The position numbers and the translations under genes were made by a program. Below the pieces are notes generated by a model. The model saw only the letters and a program-made list of their open reading frames with translations, was not told the DNA's origin and made no database searches. Shown here piece after piece: positions 25,482 through 33,709 of a stretch of DNA of 64,000 nucleotides (its first letter is position 1; each line of letters begins with the position of its first letter). Source of the stretch: Bacilliculturomica massiliensis (GTDB lineage: Bacteria > Bacillota > Clostridia > Peptostreptococcales > Anaerovoracaceae); the NCBI RefSeq assembly GCF_900605495.1, contig NZ_LR027599.1, positions 186,001 through 250,000 of the forward strand, read 5' to 3'.

Positions 25482-26579
25482 CTACAGTAAAATGTCTTCG
25501 TTCACCGCGGTATAAAACAATTCTTTTACCCGGGCAAAATCCCGGGTGACGGCCAGGATCCACATAAGCTTCGTCACTACGGCTTCCAGCGTCATATCGT
25601 AGGCCTGCAGTACAGGGTAGTTTTTCAGCGCCCGCAGCCCCACCTCATAGATGGAAAGATCGCTGCCCTCCAGCATGACCTGCGTTGTGATCACCACGAT
25701 CTTCCCCTGATCCGATAAGCACTCCAGTTTTTCCAGAAAATTTCTCTGATCGTGGAAGGGGAGCCCTCCGGCGCCGTAGCTTTCGATCACGATCCCTGCG
25801 TAACGCTCGCCGATATAATCCAGCACATCCGGCTCCATGCCCGGCGTCAGCTTCAGGGTGAAGATGCGCGGGTATAGGCCCCGGTAAAACACCGGGCCGC
25901 CGGTTTCCGGCTCTCCGGCCGTAGACCGGGGATCTGCGGCGGAATCTGCGCTTTTCCCCGCGCCGCACCTGCGCCCTGCGCCGGCGTTGTATGCAGCGCT
26001 CCCCGCGCCATTTCCTCCGTGCAGATAATGGGTGATACGGTCGTCGCCGATAAAGGCCAGGCAGGGGTAATTGATGCTCTCCATGGCGCTGTAGCTCTTG
26101 CTCCGCGTCTTTTTTCCCCTGGTGCCGAGTATGGCCTTTCCGTCAAAAACGATCGTCACGCCCGAAGCGCAGTCTTCGCTGGCGTACCGCAGACTGTCCC
26201 GCAGATTCTTTCTGGCGTCGGTTATGTACGCGTCGATAGGCTTCTGAGCCCCTGTCACCACGATAGGTTTTCGGCTGCCCTGGATCAGATAGGAGAGGGC
26301 TGCGGCGGTATAGGTGAGAGTATCTGTGCCGTGGGTCACCACGAATCCGTCGTATTTCTCATAATTCTCCTCCAGAGCCTGCTCCATCATCAGCCAATGT
26401 TCAGGCTGGATATTGGTACTGTCAATGCTCAATAACTGCAGCGTATCCACATGACAGATACTGGAGGCGTCCGGTATATACGCCATGAGTTCCTCCGGGT
26501 CCAGCCCCGGGGCCAGCCCCTGTTCCGTCTTCGTGCAGGCGATCGTGCCGCCTGTGGCGATCAATAAGATCCGTTTCAT
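25482..26579 (-). CDS. ansA: L-asparaginase (type I, cytosolic) with low-complexity insertion
   Basis: 365 aa. It hydrolyses asparagine to aspartate and ammonia. Both catalytic threonine motifs are present: TGGTIA at residues 9-14 and VTHGTDTLTYTAAALSY around residue 85. There is no signal peptide, as in AnsA-type enzymes. A stretch of about 40 residues rich in Gly, Ala, Ser and Arg (beginning GGNGAGSAAYNAG) interrupts the fold before the GPVFYRGLYPRIF strand; relatives of about 330 aa lack it. AGGGAGGG precedes the ATG. Confidence 0.92.
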   Translation of the reverse strand: MKRILLIATGGTIACTKTEQGLAPGLDPEELMAYIPDASSICHVDTLQLLSIDSTNIQPEHWLMMEQALEENYEKYDGFVVTHGTDTLTYTAAALSYLIQGSRKPIVVTGAQKPIDAYITDARKNLRDSLRYASEDCASGVTIVFDGKAILGTRGKKTRSKSYSAMESINYPCLAFIGDDRITHYLHGGNGAGSAAYNAGAGRRCGAGKSADSAADPRSTAGEPETGGPVFYRGLYPRIFTLKLTPGMEPDVLDYIGERYAGIVIESYGAGGLPFHDQRNFLEKLECLSDQGKIVVITTQVMLEGSDLSIYEVGLRALKNYPVLQAYDMTLEAVVTKLMWILAVTRDFARVKELFYTAVNEDILL

Positions 26580-26772
26580 CTTTCTGTCAGCCCTCCCTGT
26601 CCCTTCCGCAGCTGCTTTCTGCCGCAGCTGCTTCTGCCGCCGGTATCGTGCTGCGCCGCCCGGGGCTCTGCGCCATTCCCGGGCGGCCTTTGCCGTCCGC
26701 CGCGCTGCCGTGCGTCGTCATCGTTTGAGTGAAGTATACATCACGGTTCATCCGGCGTAAAGCGGCAATTTC

Positions 26773-27666
26773 TCACCGCTCCCCCTCCTGCCCCAGGGTA
26801 CAGACAACGAGTTCGCTTTTCATTCCGTTCAGCTCTATTACGTTATCCGATTCCTGCACATCAAAGGCATCTGCCGGCTTTCCATCCTTTTCAAAGGAAA
26901 TGCTGGTGGCAATGCCCTTCTTAATGACTGCAAAACCTGCGTCTGCGGGGACAGTAATTCTTGAGGTGGCGGATATCTGATTGATCTCGACTGCACCGTT
27001 CAGACTCGTACAGAGGATATTCATGTCCAGATTACAGTTTATTTCCACATTGCCGATCACCTCGTCCAATACAACATTAAAAGTTTTTGCGTCAAACTCA
27101 ATGCTGTCGCACTCAAGGTCATGCACCTCAATCGCTTCCGCGTTTACCCCACACTCGATCTTTCCCGCATAAGGCGACGGGATCTGGACAAAAATATGCA
27201 GCGCTTCTTTTGCAGCTGCTTCTGTCACTCCATTTTTACGGCTCAGATCCACATCGATACGCTTTCTTGTATCATCGATCTTCACCTTAAAATCACTCTG
27301 AAGCGCCGGCAAGGTGTTGGACGTTAAGCGGACGCGGATTTTCTCACCTTTATATCCGGACAAGATCAATTTTTTTGCTCCGCCGAATTTCATATCATAG
27401 TGCTTCTGTTCGGCAATGTCGTATTCCGTTACACTTTCAAATAAGAAATCCTCCGTCTTCTTTGTTCCTGTTTCATTGGAAAGCAATTCATCAATAGAAA
27501 TATCAAACAGGGCGGAGATCGCCATAATATTTTCAACGTCGGGGATACCCGTATTGGTTTCCCATTTTGTGACCGCCTGTCTGGACACCCCAAGTTTCTC
27601 AGCAAGCTGTTCCTGTGAAAAACCAGTCTGTTTACGGATCGCTTTCAATTTTTCTGCAAATGTCAT
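26773..27666 (-). CDS. XRE-family regulator with DUF4097-like beta domain
   Basis: 297 aa. Residues 1-60 are a HTH_XRE domain (FAEKLKAIRKQTGFSQEQLAEKLGVSRQAVTKWE). Residues about 85-295 form repeated short strands resembling the DUF4097 beta-helix (IEVHDLECDSIEFDAKTFNVVL). The second ATG (27666) fits, 8 nt after GGAGG. The gene is visibly less GC-rich than its neighbours, which may mean recent acquisition. A palindrome over its own promoter (27696-27715) suggests autoregulation. Targets are unknown. Confidence 0.85.
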   Translation of the reverse strand: MTFAEKLKAIRKQTGFSQEQLAEKLGVSRQAVTKWETNTGIPDVENIMAISALFDISIDELLSNETGTKKTEDFLFESVTEYDIAEQKHYDMKFGGAKKLILSGYKGEKIRVRLTSNTLPALQSDFKVKIDDTRKRIDVDLSRKNGVTEAAAKEALHIFVQIPSPYAGKIECGVNAEAIEVHDLECDSIEFDAKTFNVVLDEVIGNVEINCNLDMNILCTSLNGAVEINQISATSRITVPADAGFAVIKKGIATSISFEKDGKPADAFDVQESDNVIELNGMKSELVVCTLGQEGER

Positions 27667-27695
27667 TTTCCTGACCTCCATTTTTATGATACGTC

Positions 27696-27725
27696 AAGTA
27701 TAGGAAATCATACTTTGCATTACAA
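27696..27725 (-). promoter_or_regulatory. XRE gene promoter and operator
   Basis: -35 TTGTAA (27720-27725), 17 bp, -10 TATACT (27697-27702). The inverted repeat AAGTAT-N8-ATACTT (27696-27715) covers the -10 and part of the spacer, a repressor-type position. Confidence 0.65.
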
Positions 27726-27817
27726 GCAAGAGTAGATTGCATTCTGATTTTTTATGCTACTTTTCGTGGCATTCAGCAGGCGGGCGCCGATCGTTTACGC
27801 TTTTGATGATAAAAAAA

Positions 27818-27844
27818 CTCCGGACAGGTATCCGCCTGCCGAAG
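27818..27844 (-). terminator. Terminator of the amino acid ABC importer unit
   Basis: On the minus strand CTTCGGCAGG pairs with CCTG-T-CCGGAG (one bulge, one G-U), followed by TTTTTTT. It is about 43 bp past the ATPase stop. Confidence 0.7.
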
Positions 27845-27886
27845 CTTTTTCTCTTTCATCGTATTCAGATTTTTCTGCGCCTTCCG

Positions 27887-28615
27887 CTACAGTACGCTGT
27901 TCAAAAAGGCGATAGTCCGTTCATTCTGGGGATTTCCAAAGATGTCTTCCGGTCTTCCCTGTTCGACGATGACGCCGCCGTCCATGAATACTACCCGGTC
28001 CGCCACCTCTCTGGCAAAGCCCATCTCATGGGTGACCACGATCATGGTCATTCCCTGCTCCGCCAGCCGCTTCATGACCGCCAGCACGTCTCCCACCATC
28101 TCAGGGTCCAGCGCGCTGGTCGGCTCGTCGAAAAGCATGACGTCAGGGTTCATGGCAAGGGCCCTGGCGATAGCCACGCGCTGCTGCTGGCCGCCGGACA
28201 GATTGTCGGGGTACTCGTCTGATTTGGAAGCCAGACCTACCGTTTCCAGCAGCGCCACGGCTTTTTTATCCGCTTCCTCCTTCGTCATCTTCTTCCGGTC
28301 CACCGGCGCCATCATGACGTTCTTCTTTACTGTCATATGGGGAAACAAATTGAACTGCTGAAACACCATTCCGATATTTTCGCGCAGCTTATTGATGTCC
28401 TGGTGCTTGTCTGTGATCTCGTGATCGTCCACGATGATGGTGCCGCCTGTGGGCACCTCCAGCGCGTTGATGCAGCGAAGAAGCGTGGATTTTCCCGAAC
28501 CCGAGGGGCCGATGACGCAGACCACTTCGCCGTCGTCCACGGTGAAGTCGATATCTTTCAAGACCTCCAGATCGCCGAAGCACTTACGAAGATTTTTTAT
28601 TTGTACTTTGACCAT
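27887..28615 (-). CDS. Polar amino acid ABC transporter ATPase (GlnQ type)
   Basis: 242 aa. Walker [10 protein letters not shown], signature [15 protein letters not shown], Walker [15 protein letters not shown] and the H-loop VTHEMGFA are all present, as in GlnQ/ArtP-type ATPases. The ATG has GGAGG upstream and lies inside the last 32 bp of the permease gene, so translation is coupled. It is the energy subunit for the permease and binding protein encoded upstream. Confidence 0.95.
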   Translation of the reverse strand: MVKVQIKNLRKCFGDLEVLKDIDFTVDDGEVVCVIGPSGSGKSTLLRCINALEVPTGGTIIVDDHEITDKHQDINKLRENIGMVFQQFNLFPHMTVKKNVMMAPVDRKKMTKEEADKKAVALLETVGLASKSDEYPDNLSGGQQQRVAIARALAMNPDVMLFDEPTSALDPEMVGDVLAVMKRLAEQGMTMIVVTHEMGFAREVADRVVFMDGGVIVEQGRPEDIFGNPQNERTIAFLNSVL

Positions 28616-29267
28616 AGGAAGTCCTCCTCTCCACGTAGTTTGCCAGCTTTGTCAGCAGGAATACGACGATGAGATAGATCGCGCCCACCGTGGTCCAGAT
28701 GATCGTGGACTCCATATTCCTTGCGGTAATGATCTTTCCGGCCTGAAAGATCTCCGCCACGCCGATGGCGGACAGAATGGATACGTCCTTCAGCGAAATG
28801 ATCACCTGATTGGTCAGCGAAGGGATCGAGCGCCGCAGCGCCTGAGGAAGGATGACCTTTCTCATGGCTGTGCCGTAGGGCAGCCCCAGGCTGCGCGCCG
28901 CTTCCATCTGTCCCTTGCTGATCGACTGGATACTTCCCCGGAAAATCTCCGCCATGTACGCGCCGGCGTTCAGGCTGATCGTGATGATGCCCACGAGATT
29001 TTTGCTCAGCTTAAAAGGCAGAAGCTGCGCCACGCCAAAATACAGGAAAAATGCCTGCACCAACATGGGCGTTCCCCGGATGATATAGATGTACGCTCCC
29101 GAGACCGCGCTGAAAATTTTGAAGCGCGAGATCCTCGCAAGGCAGGCGATAAGACCGATGATAAACGCGATGATAACGCCGAACAGCGTCATCTGGATGG
29201 TCAGCGCCATTCCCGTGCAGAGTTTCGGCAGCGCCTGTGTCACAACTGATATCACATGCTCAAACAT
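28584..29267 (-). CDS. Polar amino acid ABC transporter permease
   Basis: 227 aa with about five helices and the HisM/GlnP fold: [14 protein letters not shown] near residue 80, and the EAA loop [24 protein letters not shown] near residue 135, which docks with the ATPase. AAGGAG precedes the ATG. A single permease gene implies a homodimer. Confidence 0.94.
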   Translation of the reverse strand: MFEHVISVVTQALPKLCTGMALTIQMTLFGVIIAFIIGLIACLARISRFKIFSAVSGAYIYIIRGTPMLVQAFFLYFGVAQLLPFKLSKNLVGIITISLNAGAYMAEIFRGSIQSISKGQMEAARSLGLPYGTAMRKVILPQALRRSIPSLTNQVIISLKDVSILSAIGVAEIFQAGKIITARNMESTIIWTTVGAIYLIVVFLLTKLANYVERRTSYGQSTNKKSS

Positions 29268-29300
29268 ATATGCCGCTCCTTAACCAATTCTTTCTCAAAT

Positions 29301-29336
29301 TGCCGCGGACCGCCGCACGTGCGGTGGTCCGCGGTA
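29301..29336 (-). other. Perfectly folding hairpin between binding-protein and permease genes
   Basis: A near-perfect 36-bp palindrome (two G-T pairs, no loop bases at the centre) with very GC-rich arms (CCGCGGACC and complement). It has no U-run, so it is likely an mRNA-stabilising or REP-like structure that favours the binding-protein part of the transcript. Confidence 0.65.
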
Positions 29337-29396
29337 TCCCGCCCTTCTCCGCAGCCGTCATTTCGGCCACGAAGGCGGATCGTTCACTTTTACAGC

Positions 29397-30215
29397 CTAC
29401 TCGGCATCGGCTCCATCTTCAGCTCCATCATCGCCCGCGACTTCCGTCACGATATATTTGTCCAGGATCTCCTGATATTTGCCGCTGTCCCTGAGATTTT
29501 TCAGTCCTGCGTTGAACATTTCGATCAGTTCCGGGTTCTCGCCCTTCAGGACCGCAAAGCCGTAAGACGAACCGCGTTCCATTTCAGTTACGATCTTCAG
29601 TCCGTTGTTCTGGGACACACCGTAGCCAAGAACCGGATAGTCCTCAAAACAAGCCACGGAATTTCCGCTCTTTACGTCCTCATACATGAAAGCAGAGTCC
29701 TGAAGATGAGTCATTTCGAAGCCATACTGATCAGCGATGGATTCTGCAAAAGCCTCGCCCTCCGTACCGATCTTTACAGCCACGGTCTTTCCTTTCAGAT
29801 CTTCGTAGCTCTTGATCGTATCATTGTCCGCCGCGATGCCCATGACCACGCCGGAATCGAAGTACGGCTCGGAGAAATCATACTTTTCCTCACGGTCGGG
29901 CTTAATGCTCATTCCCGCGATCACACCGTCCACCTGACCGGCTTCCAGCGCCTGGCAGGCCGCGTCGAATCCCAGGATCTCCAGCTCATACTTAAAGCCC
30001 TGGTCCTGGGCGATGGCATCCAGAAGTTCCATGTCGATGCCCACGAAATTGCCGGCCTCGTCTTCAAATTCAAAAGGCGCAAAGGTGGTATCCGTTCCGA
30101 TGGTATAAGTCTTTTCCCCGTCTCCGTTGCCGCCGTTGTCGCCTCCGCATCCCGCAAAAGCGGTCAGAACCAGCGCCAGAACAAGGAATAATGCAAGTAA
30201 TCTGCTCTTTTTCAT
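29397..30215 (-). CDS. Amino acid ABC transporter substrate-binding lipoprotein
   Basis: 272 aa. The signal peptide ends in the lipobox LTAFAGC (Cys23), followed by a Gly-Asp linker. The mature protein has the SBP_bac_3 fold: YTIGTDTTFAPFEFEDEAGNFVGIDMEL, with the GFDAACQALEAGQVDGVIAGM and YDFSEPYFDSG motifs of GlnH/FliY-type proteins. The acidic C-terminal tail (GDDGAEDGADAE) is not part of the fold. A glutamine, cystine or general polar amino acid ligand is possible; sequence does not settle it. Confidence 0.93.
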   Translation of the reverse strand: MKKSRLLALFLVLALVLTAFAGCGGDNGGNGDGEKTYTIGTDTTFAPFEFEDEAGNFVGIDMELLDAIAQDQGFKYELEILGFDAACQALEAGQVDGVIAGMSIKPDREEKYDFSEPYFDSGVVMGIAADNDTIKSYEDLKGKTVAVKIGTEGEAFAESIADQYGFEMTHLQDSAFMYEDVKSGNSVACFEDYPVLGYGVSQNNGLKIVTEMERGSSYGFAVLKGENPELIEMFNAGLKNLRDSGKYQEILDKYIVTEVAGDDGAEDGADAE

Positions 30216-30435
30216 AATGATTCTCCTTTTCTCCTCTTCTCTTTTTTACACATCTTCGGCGCCGGCGCGTCTCCTGCCGCGTCCCGCCTGCACGGCGGCC
30301 GCGCCTGACCCTTCGTCAAGCCTGCGTTTCGTCCGCCCTGCTTCTGTCGCTACCCGGGGCCTGATGCTCGCACTGCAAAAACAGGCTGCCTCCCCAGGGA
30401 GGAGCCCCGCGGAAACATTACCATGCTTAACTATT

Positions 30436-30465
30436 ATTTTACTCCTTTTGTATACAAAAGTGCAA
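30436..30465 (-). promoter_or_regulatory. Promoter of the amino acid importer with a 16-bp palindrome
   Basis: -35 TTGCAC (30460-30465), 18 bp, -10 TAAAAT (30436-30441). The perfect palindrome CTTTTGTATACAAAAG (30445-30460) fills the spacer, an operator position. The region from 30216 to 30435 is GC-rich leader with no gene. Confidence 0.65.
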
Positions 30466-30564
30466 TGTGCAATAGTGCTCTAAATTGTTCTAAAATCGCT
30501 TTTATGCATGCAATAGGCCCGATTGTATGCACTTATCCGATTTTCGATGGGCCAAAAAACCTTT

Positions 30565-31236
30565 TTACTCCGGAATACGCCAGTCTACCGGTCCTTCCCC
30601 GCATTCCTCCAGAAAGCGGTTGGCCTTGGAAAAATGCCGGCAGCCGAAAAAGCCGCCCGAGGCGGACAGCGGGCTGGGATGGGCAGCGGTGAGGATCAGA
30701 TGCCTGGGGTTCGTGATCAGTGAAGTCTTCGACCTGGCGTTGCCGCCCCAGAGCAGGAAGACGATGGGTTCCTCCCGATCGTTGAGCAGAGAGATGATCT
30801 TGTCGGTAAAGATCTCCCATCCTTTTCCCCTGTGGGAATTTGCCGCACCGGCCCGCACCGTGAGCACAGTATTCAAAAGCAGCACGCCCTGCTCCGCCCA
30901 GGACTGCAGATACCCGTGGCCGGGCGGCTGGATCCCCAGATCGTCCTGGATTTCTTTAAAAATATTGACCAGCGACGGTGGCTGAGGAACGCCTTTCTTT
31001 ACCGAGAAGCACATTCCGTGGGCCTGTCCGGGGCCGTGGTACGGATCCTGTCCCAGGATCACCGCCTTTACCTTTTCATAGGGCGTAGCCTTCAGCGCGT
31101 TGAAGATATCGTACATGGAAGGATAAATACGCCTGGTCTTATATTCTTCCACAAGGAACTCCCGAAGCTTCAGGTAATACGCTTTCTCGAATTCTTCTTC
31201 CAAAAGCCCGTCCCAGTCATTTCCGATGTTTACCAT
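30565..31236 (-). CDS. ung: Uracil-DNA glycosylase, family 1
   Basis: 223 aa. It removes uracil from DNA. The catalytic motif [13 protein letters not shown] (residues 62-74, Asp64 activating water) and the second motif HPSPLSA near residue 188, with the minor-groove intercalating Leu, are both intact. AAAGGAAAG precedes the ATG. Confidence 0.96.
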   Translation of the reverse strand: MVNIGNDWDGLLEEEFEKAYYLKLREFLVEEYKTRRIYPSMYDIFNALKATPYEKVKAVILGQDPYHGPGQAHGMCFSVKKGVPQPPSLVNIFKEIQDDLGIQPPGHGYLQSWAEQGVLLLNTVLTVRAGAANSHRGKGWEIFTDKIISLLNDREEPIVFLLWGGNARSKTSLITNPRHLILTAAHPSPLSASGGFFGCRHFSKANRFLEECGEGPVDWRIPE

Positions 31237-31419
31237 AAAAACTTTCCTTTCTTAGTATGTATCTTTTTTTATTTTACTTTCGCGCTTTTTCCGCTGGGGA
31301 CCTGGGAAAAACGTCTGCCTGCCGCCGCCTCGGCAGCTCTGCGGCCACCAATGCTTTTCCCGCGGACCCGGGGAAGACGCTCTGGCCGCCGATCCGGCCG
31401 CCTTAACGATCCAGCGACC

Positions 31420-32568
31420 TTAACGATCTGGCCGCCGGCCCGTACGCTGATCCCACTCCGCCCGGTAGCGTTCCTGTCCCAGACTGTCGTCCCTGCAGAA
31501 ACGGAAGAGCAGCTCCGGGTACTTCTCCTCAAAATAGGCGCGGTTGCTGCCCCGGTTGCCGATCATGTCGGAAAAACTTTCCCCGCAGCTCGAAAACAGG
31601 ACGCGCCGCCGGCTGTTCCCGCCGCCGGGCGCCGTCCGTTCCCGCACTTGCGACCGTTCCTGTCCTGCCATCCGTTCCCGCTCTTCCGGCGGTCTCCCGG
31701 TTCCTTCGGCCAGAAGGGCGGTCAGCTGCCTCTCCAGTTCCTCCTTGGCAAGCTCCGCGCAGATCAGCTGCCGAAAGGCTGGATGATACGTCTCCGCCAC
31801 AGCTGCGCTCCCCTCTTTGCCGCTGATAAGATCGGTGCTCTTCAGCCCGACGCGGATGACATTGACGCCAGCGTCCCGCAAAATACGGTACATTTCTTTC
31901 GTCACATCCACCATAGCCTCCTGGGAAAAAGGCTGAAACCGCCCTGACTTCCAATCCTCGTAAAGGGCCGTCTCCTTCAGGATCACCGTAGGGTAAAGTC
32001 TTGCCACAGCAGGTTTCATCCCCACAGCCTCCCTGACGGAATAAAGGGACTTTTCCTTTGTATCTCCCGGCAGGCCGATCATCAGCTGGATGCCAAGTTC
32101 AAATCCGGCTTCTCTGATCTTCGCCGCGCTTTCATATACGATCTGCGGTCCGTGTCCCCGGTTGGACCGCCGCAGGACCTCCGGATCCAGCGACTGGACG
32201 CCCAGCTCAATGAGATCTACGCCCCAGATCCTCAGGTTTTCCAGTATTCTGTCGTCGATATAATCCGGTCTGGTAGAGAGCCGGATCCTCTGCACCAGTC
32301 CCCGGTCCTTATATTCCTTCGCCACAGCGAGATAAGCCTGCTGTTCTTCCAGAGGGATCCCCGTAAAACTGCCGCCGAAAAAAGCGATCTCCAGCGTGGA
32401 AAGTCCACGGCCCAGCAGTGTGGGCAGATATTCTTCAATGCGTCCCCGCACATCGGAGATCTCGAAGGGCTTCTGCCTTGCCGTGATCTTTTTCTGATTG
32501 CAGAAGACACAGTCGTTGGGACAGCCCTTGTGAGGTATAAAGATGGGAATGATCGCATTTTGTTTCAT
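31420..32568 (-). CDS. Radical SAM protein (Elp3-like clostridial family)
   Basis: 382 aa. The radical SAM cluster motif is CPNDCVFC at residues about 16-23, followed by AFFGGSFTGIP, SLDPEVLRRSNRGH and the LIGLPGD block, typical of Elp3/HemN-like enzymes; there is no acetyltransferase domain. The reaction is unknown. About 50 residues of Arg/Glu/Gly-rich sequence (GTGRPPEERERMAG on) are inserted near the C-terminus before RRVLFSSCGESFSDMIG. Its ATG overlaps the LysR stop by one base. Confidence 0.85.
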   Translation of the reverse strand: MKQNAIIPIFIPHKGCPNDCVFCNQKKITARQKPFEISDVRGRIEEYLPTLLGRGLSTLEIAFFGGSFTGIPLEEQQAYLAVAKEYKDRGLVQRIRLSTRPDYIDDRILENLRIWGVDLIELGVQSLDPEVLRRSNRGHGPQIVYESAAKIREAGFELGIQLMIGLPGDTKEKSLYSVREAVGMKPAVARLYPTVILKETALYEDWKSGRFQPFSQEAMVDVTKEMYRILRDAGVNVIRVGLKSTDLISGKEGSAAVAETYHPAFRQLICAELAKEELERQLTALLAEGTGRPPEERERMAGQERSQVRERTAPGGGNSRRRVLFSSCGESFSDMIGNRGSNRAYFEEKYPELLFRFCRDDSLGQERYRAEWDQRTGRRPDR

Positions 32569-33452
32569 CAGGCTTTCCTCTTCCTTTCACTTTCCATGTG
32601 GAACAGGACCTTCTCTGCCGCTCTGCTGCCGAGACCGTTTTTCAGCCAGACAAAATGAAGGGGATGACTCACATTGTAATTGAGCGGCTGTAAGAAACAG
32701 AGTTCTCCTCTCTTCACTTCCTCCTCCGCCACAGCCTCGTACATAAAAGAGATCGCGTTCGATTCCCTGAGCAGTTTCTTGATCATCACGAAACTGCTCA
32801 TCTCGATCCGATGGTCAAAGGATCTGATCGAATCGTTCTGTTCCCGGAGATAATTCTCTAAAATATCCCGCGTACCCGAACCGGATTCCCGCAAAAGCAG
32901 CGGATAGGTGTAAAGCTCCTCGATTCGCATATTTCTGCCTGCCAGAGGATGGGACGAGGCGGCTACCGGGCGAAAATCGGCGCGGCAAAACTCTTTGTAC
33001 GCGAATAGTTCCCGATCGAAATTTCCCTCCACAAAAGCACAGTCCAGCTGCCCTTTTACCAGCCGTGAGAGCAGCGTCTCCGTGTTGGCCACGGAAATGC
33101 GCACCTTGTTTTCCCTGTCCAGTATATATGAATTCAGTGCCGGCTGCAGGTAATAATCCGCTGCAGAGAGTGTGGCTCCGATACGCATGGGGCTTTTCAT
33201 CCCGTCGATCCTGGAAATCAGCAGCCTCTCGTTGACCTGCTGCAGCAGCGCATATTCGTACAACGCTCTTCCTCCCTCCGTCAGACGGAAGGAACGCCCG
33301 GAAAACTCCACCAGCCGGCAGCCATAATGCTCCTCCAGACGGTGGATCTGCTGCGTCACCGCAGGCTGCGTCATATGCAGCACATCGGCCGCAGCCGTAT
33401 AGCTCTTTGTTTCCACCACTTTTAAGAAAGTGACGATTTTCAGATCCAGCAA
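32568..33452 (-). CDS. LysR-family regulator (YeiE-like), divergent from yeiH
   Basis: 294 aa from a TTG start, chosen because AAAGGAG lies 5 nt upstream and MLDLKIVTFLKVVETK is a normal LTTR N-terminus; an ATG further up has no ribosome site. HTH residues 1-58 (YTAAADVLHMTQPAVTQQI) and a substrate-binding domain follow. It faces a YeiH transporter gene across 257 bp, the same arrangement as yeiE-yeiH in enterobacteria, and is likely that gene's regulator. Confidence 0.9.
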   Translation of the reverse strand: MLDLKIVTFLKVVETKSYTAAADVLHMTQPAVTQQIHRLEEHYGCRLVEFSGRSFRLTEGGRALYEYALLQQVNERLLISRIDGMKSPMRIGATLSAADYYLQPALNSYILDRENKVRISVANTETLLSRLVKGQLDCAFVEGNFDRELFAYKEFCRADFRPVAASSHPLAGRNMRIEELYTYPLLLRESGSGTRDILENYLREQNDSIRSFDHRIEMSSFVMIKKLLRESNAISFMYEAVAEEEVKRGELCFLQPLNYNVSHPLHFVWLKNGLGSRAAEKVLFHMESERKRKA

Positions 33453-33531
33453 GTGAACTCCTTTCCCCCCTGTTTCGCGGGTAGTGTACAAATATCATAA
33501 CATATATTTATTATATATAAAATATGATAAT

Positions 33532-33560
33532 TTGAATTTATGATATGACAGGATTATACT
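33532..33560 (+). promoter_or_regulatory. yeiH promoter
   Basis: -35 TTGAAT (33532-33537), 17 bp, -10 TATACT (33555-33560). Upstream 33491-33531 is extremely AT-rich with interrupted repeats (ATATCAT, ATGATAA) suited to LysR binding. Confidence 0.65.
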
Positions 33561-33709
33561 GGGTTCTGACGATAACTATTGCGAACACCAGATAAAGCGT
33601 GTTTTCCGGTCCCGGACCAAGGGGCCCGGCGCAGATACAAGAAGACATAATATTACCAGATACATTGTTCCGGTAATTGCAAAACCCAATCTGAAAGGAG
33701 ACCAATGCC

